Below are positions 1-9,682 of a stretch of 64,000 nucleotides of DNA, one piece after another (the stretch's first letter is position 1; the number at the start of each line of letters is the position of its first letter). This DNA comes from Actinomyces glycerinitolerans (GTDB taxonomy: Bacteria > Actinomycetota > Actinomycetes > Actinomycetales > Actinomycetaceae). The translations under genes and the position numbers were made by a program. The notes beneath the pieces are model-generated. The model made no database searches and was not told the DNA's origin. It saw only the letters and a list, made by a program, of their open reading frames with translations. The stretch covers positions 309,127 to 373,126 of the forward strand of contig NZ_FQTT01000009.1 in the NCBI RefSeq assembly GCF_900098745.1. Reading direction: 5' to 3'.

Positions 1-28
1 GCGGTCCAACGGGGCGTGGGCGGTCCAA
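1..28. repeat. Edge of a 19-bp-period half-site array (GCGGTCCAA type)
   Basis: GCGGTCCAA occurs at 1-9 and 20-28, exactly 19 bp apart. This is the same word and period as the right arm of the complete array at 27944-28073, so the window probably begins inside another copy. Confidence 0.5.
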
Positions 29-137
29 CCGGGGCGGTGCACTTCCACCGTTGGGTGCCTGCGGCGGTGCGGCCGGGCTTCTTCATAGGGGTCTGACAGA
101 TCGGGCAGAGCCTTGCTCGTGGGGACCGTGTTCTCAC
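1..137 (-). pseudogene. Transposase N-terminus remnant (zinc-ribbon type, IS1249/IS256-like), runs off the window
   Basis: On the minus strand a GTG at 137 opens a frame with the zinc-ribbon signature CPICQTPMKKPGRTAAGTQ followed by RWKC. This layout (CPxC, MKK, GRT, AG.QRW.C) is typical of the N-terminus of IS1249/IS256-like transposases. About 30 residues in, the frame passes into TTGGACCGC-type repeat sequence at the window edge, so the transposase is probably interrupted there; what lies outside the window cannot be seen. A second, more damaged copy of the same start lies near 48976. The family name is inferred from a short motif only. Confidence 0.5.
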
Positions 138-272
138 GGCCCGCACATCTACCCCCGAAAGTCAACCACCGCCCCGGGTTAACCTCCCAGGCCATAATCA
201 CCCCGACTTTCCCGCACCACAGCAACCAAAATCCCGATCTTTAGCAACACGTTCACGCCGATAACTCGTCGG
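50..272 (-). mobile_element. Left end of a decayed insertion sequence, copy 1
   Basis: About 220 bp here are clearly homologous (roughly three quarters identical by eye, small indels) to 48885-49112. The shared block covers the first codons of the transposase remnant and its upstream leader, and ends near the shared word GCCGATAACTC (about 262-272). Just beyond it an antitoxin-like frame begins without its normal N-terminus, which fits an insertion junction at 272-281. No intact terminal inverted repeat or target duplication could be identified. Confidence 0.5.
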
Positions 273-280
273 TTCATCAG

Positions 281-421
281 GTGAAGACACGTCTGTCGCC
301 GCTGCTGGCGGAGGTGGAAGGTGGCGCCACGGTGAACATCGCCCGCGGGTCGCGAACTGTTGCACGACTGGTCCCAATCGCTAACGGAGAGCGCGAGCTC
401 GGCTTCGGCGGCGAGCACCGG
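281..421 (+). pseudogene. Truncated Phd/YefM-type antitoxin remnant
   Basis: The frame starting at 281 reads KTRLSPLLAEVEGGATVNI, then ARGSRTVARLVPI. This matches the core of Phd/YefM antitoxins (typically AKTRLSELL...VEAGEEVVITR.G.PVARLVP). The first 10 or so residues of the family are missing exactly where the insertion-sequence homology ends. The C-terminal part after about residue 40 no longer resembles an antitoxin, and no PIN- or RelE-type toxin follows. I read it as a dead fragment of a toxin-antitoxin locus truncated by the insertion. Confidence 0.5.
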
Positions 422-613
422 GGCTGTTCACCAAGTGCCGTATTGGCAAGCCGCCCGGCGCGGGACCCTGGCTTGACGTGCTTGCAGGATACACCGCGCG
501 GCTCAGGAGGCTGCGCGCGGGCGCGGGAGGGTCCTCGGGTGCGGCAGGCCGCCTTCGGGCGCGGGCGAGGCCGTTCTCGGACGCGGCAGGCCGTTGCCGG
601 TAGGTGCCGGCCT

Positions 614-686
614 GCCGAACACGACCTCTTCGGCCCCAAACCCTCCACATTCGGGAGGGTTTCGGGCTGACGAGGACGTTCTGGCC
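614..686. repeat. Intergenic dyad element with a perfect hairpin core
   Basis: AAACCCTCC at 638-646 pairs with GGAGGGTTT at 654-662 (9 bp, 7-nt loop). The symmetry continues outwards imperfectly: 614-628 pairs with 672-686 about the same centre (650). Related GCC..AAC.GACC/GGTCGTTCT words repeat on both flanks. It could be a terminator or structured element; no gene on either side clearly needs one. Confidence 0.4.
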
Positions 687-1249
687 GAACCAAGGTCGTT
701 CTCAGGCCGACCAGAACACACCACCAGCCACACCCCCCAAACACGAAGAGCCTCAAACCCTCTGGTGAGGCGGCCGGGCAGCGGTTCCAGTCCGGTTGAG
801 TCGGGCTCCTGGCCGACGGCATATTGACTCCCTGGTTGAAGCCCATATGCGCGGTCGGAACGCTTGGCCTCGGTTGAATCGAATCACCTTCAGGGTCGTT
901 GGCGAACGCGTGCTTCGGAAGTTTGTCGTGGCACAGGCGGTGGGGCCCGTGGTCGGCTGGGAGTCCACACCGGGCAACGTGAACCATGCGTCTAGAGGGC
1001 GATCGGTGCATCGTTTTCTAGATGAGGCCCCGTGTATTTCTAATTGGGGGCAGATTGCGACCGGAACGTTGCATTGTATGCAGATTGTTAAGATCGTGCT
1101 TGAAATGTTGCAGCAAAGACGGTCAAACGAGAGTCAGATGACGAGAAGAGGCGGTACCGTTAATGCTCCGCGAGTAGTCGATGTCGCTCGCGAGCCCGCT
1201 TTCTACGGGGGCGGTTTTAGTTGTTCTGACATATGTGGGGAAGTCGTCA
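687..1249. other. Gene-free leader region upstream of the large adhesin
   Basis: I see no credible gene here. The stretch becomes AT-richer from about 1020. A 13-bp palindrome, TGCATTGTATGCA, lies at 1070-1082, 168 bp before the adhesin start, and could be a regulator site. Promoter boxes are not clear enough to name. Confidence 0.3.
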
Positions 1250-4200
1250 ATGCATCACGCCGATTCATCGCGCCGGAAGCGCTTGCCTTCTCGGTCCAGG
1301 CTGACGGCGGTCGTCACCGTGCTTGCGCTGTTCGCCAGCGCCTTCATCGGTGGCATGGTGCTGCCGATCCAGCCGACTGCAGCCGCGGCCGAAGTTGTGG
1401 TCAACCTGGGTGAGGCCACCGCAATTCAGCATGATGTGACGACCAGTTCATACCCCTCTGTCTGGGCTGCTTACCAGCAGGGCTGCGTGCGTTACTCCCC
1501 TCAGGGCAGCCCTTACTACAGCACGACCTCGTTGGTGAGTTCCACAAGTGGAGACTTCGCCTCATTCGGCTACGGCTATAACGTCGTCAATCGTTGTCCC
1601 TCCAATTACACCGAGTCCACCCAGAGTACGGTGGGGCTACGCCCGGAGCGCACTGACAGGGTGACCGCAGGTACCCCATTCCTGGTAGCCACCATGCGTC
1701 ATGGAAACAACCCCATTGTCGGGACCGGTGGAACCGAGACGGTCAACGGCACCATGGACCTCACGTTGGGCAGCGCCATCAGCTCCTCCTTCCCCTGGAC
1801 GCTGACCGAGACCACCAACACCTGCCGCTCCACCTTTGACGCCGAGGGCAACTACGCCTCCGACGGCAGCGGCCAGTACGCCTTTGATGCGAATGGCAAC
1901 ATAGGGCCCCGCTCCACGGGAACGTGGCGTTGGAACGGATGGGAATACGTCGGGTACTGGCACACAGAGTTCCACTACGCCTACAACCGTAGTGGCAATC
2001 TAGTGTCTCTTCCTAACGGCGACGGCGAGGCTGCCGGTGCCGATGGTGGCGCCATCTACGACAAGTCCGGCCGGTCCTGCGAGGACGACATCCTCGAGGT
2101 GGCCTCCGCGACCGAATCAACCGCCTGGACCGACACCACCACCGGCATCCAGTACAAGCTGAAGCTGTGGGGCTTCGTCAACAACGGTACCAGCGGCACC
2201 TGTTCCACGGACCTGTCCGACGAGGACAACCTGGAGGACACCTTCATCACCAAGGAGAACGCCGAGACCTACGGCTGCTTGTACGGCTCCCTGGAACAGG
2301 TCCGCGCCGTCACCTTCGCCAAGGACGTCACCACCGACCCCTCGCTCGAAGACTCGACCGCCATCCCCGCCTTCGACTATGAGAACGTCTCCGCCGAAGG
2401 CTCCACGGCGCTTGCCGACTGGGGGCATATCAACTCCCTGACCCCCACCGACTGGGGCGAGTCGGGCACCGCGCACGACCTCAAGCACTACGAACTGCTG
2501 GCCCCGGACGACCAGGCCATTATCAAGGAGAGCAACGCCAACACGGCAACGGACACCACCTCCGGCTGGCGCCTGACCGGAGTCACCTGCGTCACCGACG
2601 GCAACGGCGAGGAGCTCCTGAACCGCAGGGGTGAGGTGCTCACCGACTCCGCCGTCAACCTCTCCGAGGGCACGCTAGACCTGTCCAGCTCCGAGCTGGC
2701 GGACACGGCCGAGAACACCGCCATCACTTGCACCTGGCACAACGAGTACGTCGGCCGTTCCCAGCTCACCCTCGTCAAGGAAATCGATGGGCTCACCTTC
2801 CCCGCCGTCAGCGAGAAGAACTGGACCCTGACGGCCACCCCCACCCAGACCTCCCCCGAGGGCACCGCCTTCCCCTACCGGACCATCTCCGGCCTGTCCG
2901 GCGAGGAGTCCGTCACCGGCCAGTGGACCCGCTCGGGCACCTACACCCTGTCGGAGGCCACCACCGGCAGCGTTGAGGGCTTCTCCCAGCAGGGCGACTG
3001 GAGCTGCGTGAACCAGGACGGCGATGCCGTCGCCGTCACCGACTCCCAGGTCACCCTTGGTGTCGACGAGCAGGTCACCTGCACCGTCACCAACACCTTC
3101 AAGACCGGCTCCATCCAGATCAACAAGACCGTCTCGGATCCCGACGGCGGCCTGACCGATCAGAACAAGACCTACACGGGTACCTACGACTGCGGCAGCG
3201 CCAACGGCCGCGACTTCGCCGGCACGTGGTCCGCCACCACCGCCACGCCCGCCGTCATCTCCGGCCTGCCCGTGGGCGCCGAGTGCACCGTCACCGAGGA
3301 CGCCCCCAGCGGCGACCTCAAGGACTCCTCCTACGAGTGGACCACCCCCAGCATCGACAACCCGACGGTCCAGGTGCCCACCGCCCCGGCCGCCGGCCAG
3401 GTGAACGTCACCAACACCATCGTCCGCAACACCGGCACCATCGACGTCAACAAGGCCGTCGAGCCGGCCGACGAGACCGCCGCGGGCGGCTGGACCGGCG
3501 GAGCGGACCGCACCTTCGAGGTCTCCTACACCTGCGACGGCGACGGCGGCTCCGGCACGCTGGACGTCTCCACCGGAACCCCCGCAACGCTCACCGTCCC
3601 CGCGGGCACCACCTGCTCCTTCACCGAGACCGCCCCCGAGACCGCGGACGGCGACTTCAAGGACTCCTCCTACGAGTGGACCGGCGCGGGCAGCTTCGAT
3701 AACTCCAGCGTCACCGTCGGCAAGGACACCTCCGAGACCATCACCGTCACCAACACCTACAAGCGCGTGCTGGTGGACCTGAACGTCGCCAAGCAGGTCG
3801 ACGGCGAGGGCTACAACGGCGGCGACGCCACCTTCGCCATCGACTACGACTGCGGAGCCGACTACGCCGGCACCGTCGACGTCGCCAATGGTGCCTCCAC
3901 GACCGTGCAGGTACCCCGCGGCGCCCTGTGCACCGTCTCCGAGCCCGCCTCCTCCCTGAACGAGGGCCTGCTCGCCGACGCCTACGACTGGGGCACCCCC
4001 AGCTACGAGGGCCTCGACGCCGCCGAGGGCACCATGGTGAACGCGGCCGACGGCGGCAAGACCGTCACCGTCGTCAACCCCACCGAGGCCGCCTGGGGCA
4101 AGGTGGCTGTCACCAAGAACGTCAGCCCCGACGCCGGCCCCGTGACCGCCGGCACCACCTTCCCCGTAACCGTCACCTGTGACGCGCCCGCCCAGGGTGA

Positions 4201-7200
4201 GACCGAGAACTACACCGGCGCCTTCGACCTGGCGGCCACCGGCTCGGAAGCCACCGCCACCACCCCGTACATCGCCGCCGGCGCCAACTGCACCGTCAGC
4301 GAGACCGCACCCACCGGCACCACGGGCCTAACCGATGCCTCCTACAGTTGGCAGACTGGCCCCGCCGACCAGACCGTCACCGTCCAGGGCGACCACACCG
4401 AGCAGGTCACCGTCACCAACACCTGGCAGCGCGACTACGGCGACTTCACCATCACCAAGCAGCTGACCGACCTGGACGGCCAGGGCGCCGACAACACCTA
4501 CACCGGCACCTGGACCTGCACCCACCCCGGCGACGACGACGCCACCGGCACCTGGTCGGTGACCGGCTCCGGCGCCGCCACGCTGAGCGTCACCTCCGGT
4601 CCCGCCACCGCGGGCGGCACCAGCGCCGCCGTGCTGCTCGGCTCCACCTGCACGGTCACCGAGGATGACCCCGGCGCGCCCAACGCCGCCGACTCCTCCT
4701 ACGTGTTCTCCACCGCCGGCACCACCTCCGGCCCGGTCACCATCGACCCTAACACCCGCACCGGCAACGTGGACGTCACCAACGTCGTCGCCCGCACCAC
4801 CGGCGGGCTGACCATCACCAAGAGCGTGGAGGGCGCCGAGGCCGGCACCGGCTTCGCCGACACCGACTTCACCTTCACCTACACCTGCACCCCGCTCAGC
4901 GGCGAGGCCATCACCGGCACCGCCACCGTGCGCGCCGGCCAGGTCACCGAGCCCATCACCGGCATCCCGGAGGGCTCATCCTGCACGGTCACCGAGAGCA
5001 CGGACGCCCTGCCCGCCGCCATCGACCCCTACCGCTGGGACGCCGACGGCACCTCCATGACGGCCACGCCGTCGAGCGGTGCGGCCGTGTCCGCGGACGG
5101 CGCGAGCATCTCCTTCACCATGCCCGGCGGGGACGAGCCGGGTGTGGCCGTGGCCGCCACCAACACCATGAGTGAGCGCTTCGGCTCCATCCAGGTCACC
5201 AAGACCGTGGCTGACAACAACAAGGCGAACGGCTTCACCGGCGCCGGGGAGAAGCTCTTCCCCGTCACCGTCACCTGCGACGGCGCCCAGGCCTACTCCG
5301 GGACCCTCGCCGACGGCGAGACCGTCACGGTCGGCGACATCCCGCTCGGCCAGACCTGCACGGTCACCGAGGGCACCATCAGCGGCGGCCTGGCCGACGG
5401 CTCCTACGCCTGGGGTGCACCCACCATCACCGACCCGGTTCGGATCACCAGCGAGGACGCCTCCTCCGGCACCGTCACCGTCACCAACACCATTGAGCGC
5501 GTGCGCGCCGACGTGAACCTGAACAAGGTGCTCTCCGGCGAACTGGCCACCCAGTTCGGCGCCGACAACACCTACTCCGGCGCCTTCACCTGCACCCACG
5601 ACGGCGACGCCGACGTGACCGGCACCTGGAGCGTGGACGGCGCCGGCAACGCCGCCATCACCTACGACGACGGCGAGGCCCCCTACGTCGACTCCACCTG
5701 CACGCCCACCGAGAACCTGGACGCCTCCGGCGCCCCCGACACCGACCCCTCCTTCTCCTGGGGCGAGCCCAGCTACGACGCCGCCACCGTGACGGCGGAC
5801 GGCACCGCCGCGATGACCGTCACCAACACCGTGAACCGGGACATGGGCTCCCTGACCGCCGCGAAGACGGTCATCGGGGAGACGGACGGCCTCAAGGACG
5901 GCCAGACCTTCACCTTGAACGCCACCTGCACCGCCCCCGGCGTGGACGGCGAGCTCACCGCCACCGCCACCGTCGCGGACGGCGAGAGCGGCGTCGCCTT
6001 CGACCGGGAGATCCCGGCCGGCTGGACCTGCGCCATCAGCGAGACCAGCCCCACCCAGGACCAGCTCAAGGACTCCTCCTACGCGTGGGAGATGGCCACC
6101 GTCTTCCCCGACGAGGTCACCATCACCAAGGATGAGACCGTGGCCGTGTCCGCCACCAACACGATCCGCCGCGTCACCTCCGACCTGAGCCTGACCAAGG
6201 CCTACGGGGACGGGCTGTCCGAGGGCGTCGTCGTCGACGAGTCCTTCTCCGGCGACATCGCCTGCCACTACGACGACGGCCAGGGCATCACCCAGGACTG
6301 GAGCCTGACCTGGACGGCCGACGGCGCCGGCGCGGCCACCATCGACGGCCTGCCCACCGGCGGCCTGCCGCTGGGCACCGTCTGCACCGCCGCCGAGGAC
6401 GCCCCCACTCAGGACCAGTTGAAGGACATCTCCTACCGCTGGGCCGAGCCGACCGTCTCCGACCCGGTCACCATCGGTGCGGACGCCGCCGCCAACACGC
6501 TCACCGTCACCAACGACGCCGAGCGCGCCGCCCAGCCGCTCACCATCACCAAGGCCTACACCGGCATCGACGGCGCCCTGAACGACGGCGCCACCGTGCG
6601 CGGCGGCTGGTCCTGCACCCAGGCGGACGGCAGCGAGGTCGGCGGACGCTGGGAGCTGCCCGCCTCCGGCGGCTCCGCCACCGTCAGTGAGGGCGCCGCC
6701 GGCGCCACCATCTACGCCGGCGCCGACTGCACCCTCACCGAGGACACGCCCATCGACACCTCCGGGCTGACGGACGTCTCCTACGCGTGGAACAACCCCG
6801 CCTACGACGTCGCCGCCGACGGGCAGACCTTCACCGACGGCAACACGCTGACGGGCATCGCCCAGGACTCCGACCCGGTGCTGCGGGTCACCAACTCCAC
6901 CCAGCGCATCTACGGCGCCCTGGCCATCAACAAGCTCGTGAACGGGCTCGACGGCGTCACCGCCGCCGAATCCAACACCTACGCCGGCACCTGGGCCTGC
7001 ACCGCCCCTGACGGCACCGGCAACGAGGGCACCTGGCGAGTCACCGGCGCCGGCGCCGCCACCCTGACCGGCGACTACACGCAGATCCTGGTCGGCTCCG
7101 ACTGCACGGTCACCGAGACCGGCCGTCCGACCGCCCCGGTCAGTGGCGACCCGTCCTACCAGTGGACGGACCCGGAGCTCGACGGCGACTACGGCGCCGT

Positions 7201-9613
7201 CACCCAGGCGCAGACCATCGCCCGGGACGCCACCTCCACCGCCGAGGTCACCAACGCCGCCGACGAGCGCACCCTGGCCACCGGCTTCACCGTCAACAAG
7301 GCCATCTCCGGGGCCACCGACGGCGCCACCGGCGAAAGCTACACGGTGGACTACACCTGCACCGCCGGGCAGGACACCTTCACCGGCACGCTCACCCTGC
7401 CCGCCGACGGCACCGCCGTCGCCGTGGCGGACGTGCCCGTGGGCGCCACCTGCACCCTGACCGAGGCGGCGCCCGGGGATGACGCCCTCGCCGCGCCCGC
7501 GGACGGCTCCTTCACATGGACCGACCCCATGACCTACGAGGTCGAGGGCGCCGACGCCGACACCTCCACCCCCGGAGCGGTCACCTTCACCCTGCCCGCA
7601 CAGGCCGACGCCGCCGTGACCGCCACGGTCACCAACGACGTCGCCCCGCACGCCGGCGTGAACAAGACCTTCACGGGCACCAGCAAGCACCTGGACGCCG
7701 ACGGCAACTGGACCGGCGAGACCTGGGACGTCACCTACGAGGTGACCGTCACCAACCCCTCGCAGGTGCAGGACCTCACCTACGACCTGGTGGACACCCC
7801 GACCGTGCCCGAGGGCACCACGCTGAACTACATCACCGTCACCGGCGCCGCCCTGGCAGACGCGCTCACGCAGGCCTCCGGGCCCGTGACCGTGGTCGAC
7901 GGCGCAACCCTGCCGGCCGGCGCCACCCACACCTACACCGTGGTGCTGAACGTGACCGCCCCCGACACCGGAATCCCCGGCGTCGGTGACGGCGAGTGCA
8001 GCGCGCAGGCCGCCACCGACGGCACCGCCATCCACAACACCGCCGCCGTCACCTCCGGCGAGGTCACGGACACCGCCGAGGACTGCGGCGACGTCCCAAC
8101 CAACCCGAAGTTCTCGGTGCGCAAGGACGGCGTCGACGTGACCCGCAACGGGGACACCTACACCGCGACCTACACGGTGACCGTGGAGAACACCTCCCGC
8201 GCCGCCAGCCAGATCATCGCCGACGTCACCGACACCCCCGCCCTGCCGGAGACCGCGAAGATCACCGGCGTCGCCGTCCTCGAGAACGGTGAGGCGGCCA
8301 CGGATGCCGAGATTCCCGGCATCACCGACGGCGTGCTGGACGGGCCCATCACCCTGGCCCGGGCCGACTCCGGTCCCGTGCTGGCCGGCGGCACCGCCGG
8401 GGAGGACGGCACCGTCACCGGCGGCGGCACGCGCGTGATCACCGTCCAGGTGAGCTTCACCGTCGACTCCGCCGCGGACTTCGAGGACACCGACTACCAG
8501 TGCGGGCACGAGCGCGCCGACGGCGCCCCCTCCGGTCTGGTCAACACCACCGCCATGGTGGGCGATACCGACGGCGATGAGAACAACACCGCCTGCCTGG
8601 ACCTCACACCCCGGCTGACCGTGTCCAAGTCCGTCGCCACCACCGGCGTGGGAACCAGTTCCAGCTTCGACGTCGCCTACACCATCACGGTGACCAACGA
8701 GGGCGAGCTGGCCCAGTCCACCGGGCTGCTGCGCGACAAGCCCGACTTCGCTCCCGGCCTGGACATCGACCAGGTGACCGTCACCGCCCCCGGCGGGGAC
8801 CCGGTGGCCGCCGCGGCCGACGCCGAGGGCTACTACACCCTCACCGCCGGCGACGTGATCGCCCCCGGCCAGACGGCCCAGTACACGATCACCTTCACGG
8901 TGACCGTCGACCCGGGCAACACCGACTACTCGGAGGAGCTGCTGGAGTGCTCCGTCGAGGCGGACGGCACCCGCACCCCCGGCCACGGCCTGTTCAACGA
9001 GGTCTACCCGACCGACGGGCGCGACGCCTCCGGCCGCAGCGACAACACCGCCTGCGAGCCGGTCACTCCGGACGCCGGCAAGCGCATCATCACGCTGCGC
9101 AAGACCGGCACCCAGGTGCAGGCGGACGGCACCACCAACCTGCCCGGCGCCGAGTTCGACATCTACGACGTCGACCCGGCCACGGACGGCGCCACCCCGA
9201 TTGAGAACGGCGTGAGCGTGGATCCGGTGGACGGCTCCCTGTTCACCTCCGCGGGATTGCCCATCAACCACGACTACTGGGTGGTTGAGACCAAGGCGCC
9301 CGCCGGGCACAGCCTGCTGCCGCGGCCCATCCAGTTCCACCTGGGTGTGGACGCCGACGGCAACACCACCATCACGCTCGCCGAAACCAACCTGACGGCG
9401 GACACCATCGCGGTGATCCCCGCCGTCACCGACGCCGACGGCAACGTCGTCACCGCCATCGGCATCAACATCCACGACGTCGAAACCGGCACGCTGCCCC
9501 TATCGGGCGGCCGCGGCATAGGCGTGTACGTGGCCTGGGCCGGGCTGCTGCTCACCGCGGCACTGGTCCTGACCATCACCCAGACTTCCCGCCGCCGGGG
9601 CCGTAGGGCCTGA
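1250..9613 (+). CDS. Giant LPXTG-anchored multidomain pilus adhesin
   Basis: A cell-wall-anchored adhesin of 2787 aa, probably the tip or accessory subunit of fimbrial locus 1. The ATG at 1250 is preferred over an upstream ATG at 1181 because GGGGAAG lies just before it and an RRKR-type signal peptide ending near PTAAAA follows. Domains: a unique region (residues about 45-500) with alternating Cys; then about 14 DUF5979-like repeats of 105-115 aa (about 503-2130), each opening with a strand like GSIQVTKTV, holding two Cys, an E-box (CTVTE) and an SYxW motif; three DUF11-like repeats; one SpaA/Cna-B-like domain from about 2611; sorting signal LPLSG at about 2749, a membrane helix and an RRRGRR tail. 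The pilin and sortase follow within 70 bp and 200 bp. Codon use in the repeats is extremely GCC/ACC-biased compared with the N-terminus. The individual ligand is unknown. Confidence 0.85.
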   Translation: MHHADSSRRKRLPSRSRLTAVVTVLALFASAFIGGMVLPIQPTAAAAEVVVNLGEATAIQHDVTTSSYPSVWAAYQQGCVRYSPQGSPYYSTTSLVSSTSGDFASFGYGYNVVNRCPSNYTESTQSTVGLRPERTDRVTAGTPFLVATMRHGNNPIVGTGGTETVNGTMDLTLGSAISSSFPWTLTETTNTCRSTFDAEGNYASDGSGQYAFDANGNIGPRSTGTWRWNGWEYVGYWHTEFHYAYNRSGNLVSLPNGDGEAAGADGGAIYDKSGRSCEDDILEVASATESTAWTDTTTGIQYKLKLWGFVNNGTSGTCSTDLSDEDNLEDTFITKENAETYGCLYGSLEQVRAVTFAKDVTTDPSLEDSTAIPAFDYENVSAEGSTALADWGHINSLTPTDWGESGTAHDLKHYELLAPDDQAIIKESNANTATDTTSGWRLTGVTCVTDGNGEELLNRRGEVLTDSAVNLSEGTLDLSSSELADTAENTAITCTWHNEYVGRSQLTLVKEIDGLTFPAVSEKNWTLTATPTQTSPEGTAFPYRTISGLSGEESVTGQWTRSGTYTLSEATTGSVEGFSQQGDWSCVNQDGDAVAVTDSQVTLGVDEQVTCTVTNTFKTGSIQINKTVSDPDGGLTDQNKTYTGTYDCGSANGRDFAGTWSATTATPAVISGLPVGAECTVTEDAPSGDLKDSSYEWTTPSIDNPTVQVPTAPAAGQVNVTNTIVRNTGTIDVNKAVEPADETAAGGWTGGADRTFEVSYTCDGDGGSGTLDVSTGTPATLTVPAGTTCSFTETAPETADGDFKDSSYEWTGAGSFDNSSVTVGKDTSETITVTNTYKRVLVDLNVAKQVDGEGYNGGDATFAIDYDCGADYAGTVDVANGASTTVQVPRGALCTVSEPASSLNEGLLADAYDWGTPSYEGLDAAEGTMVNAADGGKTVTVVNPTEAAWGKVAVTKNVSPDAGPVTAGTTFPVTVTCDAPAQGETENYTGAFDLAATGSEATATTPYIAAGANCTVSETAPTGTTGLTDASYSWQTGPADQTVTVQGDHTEQVTVTNTWQRDYGDFTITKQLTDLDGQGADNTYTGTWTCTHPGDDDATGTWSVTGSGAATLSVTSGPATAGGTSAAVLLGSTCTVTEDDPGAPNAADSSYVFSTAGTTSGPVTIDPNTRTGNVDVTNVVARTTGGLTITKSVEGAEAGTGFADTDFTFTYTCTPLSGEAITGTATVRAGQVTEPITGIPEGSSCTVTESTDALPAAIDPYRWDADGTSMTATPSSGAAVSADGASISFTMPGGDEPGVAVAATNTMSERFGSIQVTKTVADNNKANGFTGAGEKLFPVTVTCDGAQAYSGTLADGETVTVGDIPLGQTCTVTEGTISGGLADGSYAWGAPTITDPVRITSEDASSGTVTVTNTIERVRADVNLNKVLSGELATQFGADNTYSGAFTCTHDGDADVTGTWSVDGAGNAAITYDDGEAPYVDSTCTPTENLDASGAPDTDPSFSWGEPSYDAATVTADGTAAMTVTNTVNRDMGSLTAAKTVIGETDGLKDGQTFTLNATCTAPGVDGELTATATVADGESGVAFDREIPAGWTCAISETSPTQDQLKDSSYAWEMATVFPDEVTITKDETVAVSATNTIRRVTSDLSLTKAYGDGLSEGVVVDESFSGDIACHYDDGQGITQDWSLTWTADGAGAATIDGLPTGGLPLGTVCTAAEDAPTQDQLKDISYRWAEPTVSDPVTIGADAAANTLTVTNDAERAAQPLTITKAYTGIDGALNDGATVRGGWSCTQADGSEVGGRWELPASGGSATVSEGAAGATIYAGADCTLTEDTPIDTSGLTDVSYAWNNPAYDVAADGQTFTDGNTLTGIAQDSDPVLRVTNSTQRIYGALAINKLVNGLDGVTAAESNTYAGTWACTAPDGTGNEGTWRVTGAGAATLTGDYTQILVGSDCTVTETGRPTAPVSGDPSYQWTDPELDGDYGAVTQAQTIARDATSTAEVTNAADERTLATGFTVNKAISGATDGATGESYTVDYTCTAGQDTFTGTLTLPADGTAVAVADVPVGATCTLTEAAPGDDALAAPADGSFTWTDPMTYEVEGADADTSTPGAVTFTLPAQADAAVTATVTNDVAPHAGVNKTFTGTSKHLDADGNWTGETWDVTYEVTVTNPSQVQDLTYDLVDTPTVPEGTTLNYITVTGAALADALTQASGPVTVVDGATLPAGATHTYTVVLNVTAPDTGIPGVGDGECSAQAATDGTAIHNTAAVTSGEVTDTAEDCGDVPTNPKFSVRKDGVDVTRNGDTYTATYTVTVENTSRAASQIIADVTDTPALPETAKITGVAVLENGEAATDAEIPGITDGVLDGPITLARADSGPVLAGGTAGEDGTVTGGGTRVITVQVSFTVDSAADFEDTDYQCGHERADGAPSGLVNTTAMVGDTDGDENNTACLDLTPRLTVSKSVATTGVGTSSSFDVAYTITVTNEGELAQSTGLLRDKPDFAPGLDIDQVTVTAPGGDPVAAAADAEGYYTLTAGDVIAPGQTAQYTITFTVTVDPGNTDYSEELLECSVEADGTRTPGHGLFNEVYPTDGRDASGRSDNTACEPVTPDAGKRIITLRKTGTQVQADGTTNLPGAEFDIYDVDPATDGATPIENGVSVDPVDGSLFTSAGLPINHDYWVVETKAPAGHSLLPRPIQFHLGVDADGNTTITLAETNLTADTIAVIPAVTDADGNVVTAIGINIHDVETGTLPLSGGRGIGVYVAWAGLLLTAALVLTITQTSRRRGRRA

Positions 9614-9682
9614 GCGACCGGGAACAGCCAGGGGCCAACCGGGCAGCCGGGTAACCCACAACCACATCAACGAGGAGAACCC

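Noticed and set aside
4976-9475. 1499-aa minus-strand open frame inside the adhesin
   Set aside because: It is an antisense shadow of the GCC/ACC-rich repeats; Gly/Val/Ala-only composition and no motif.
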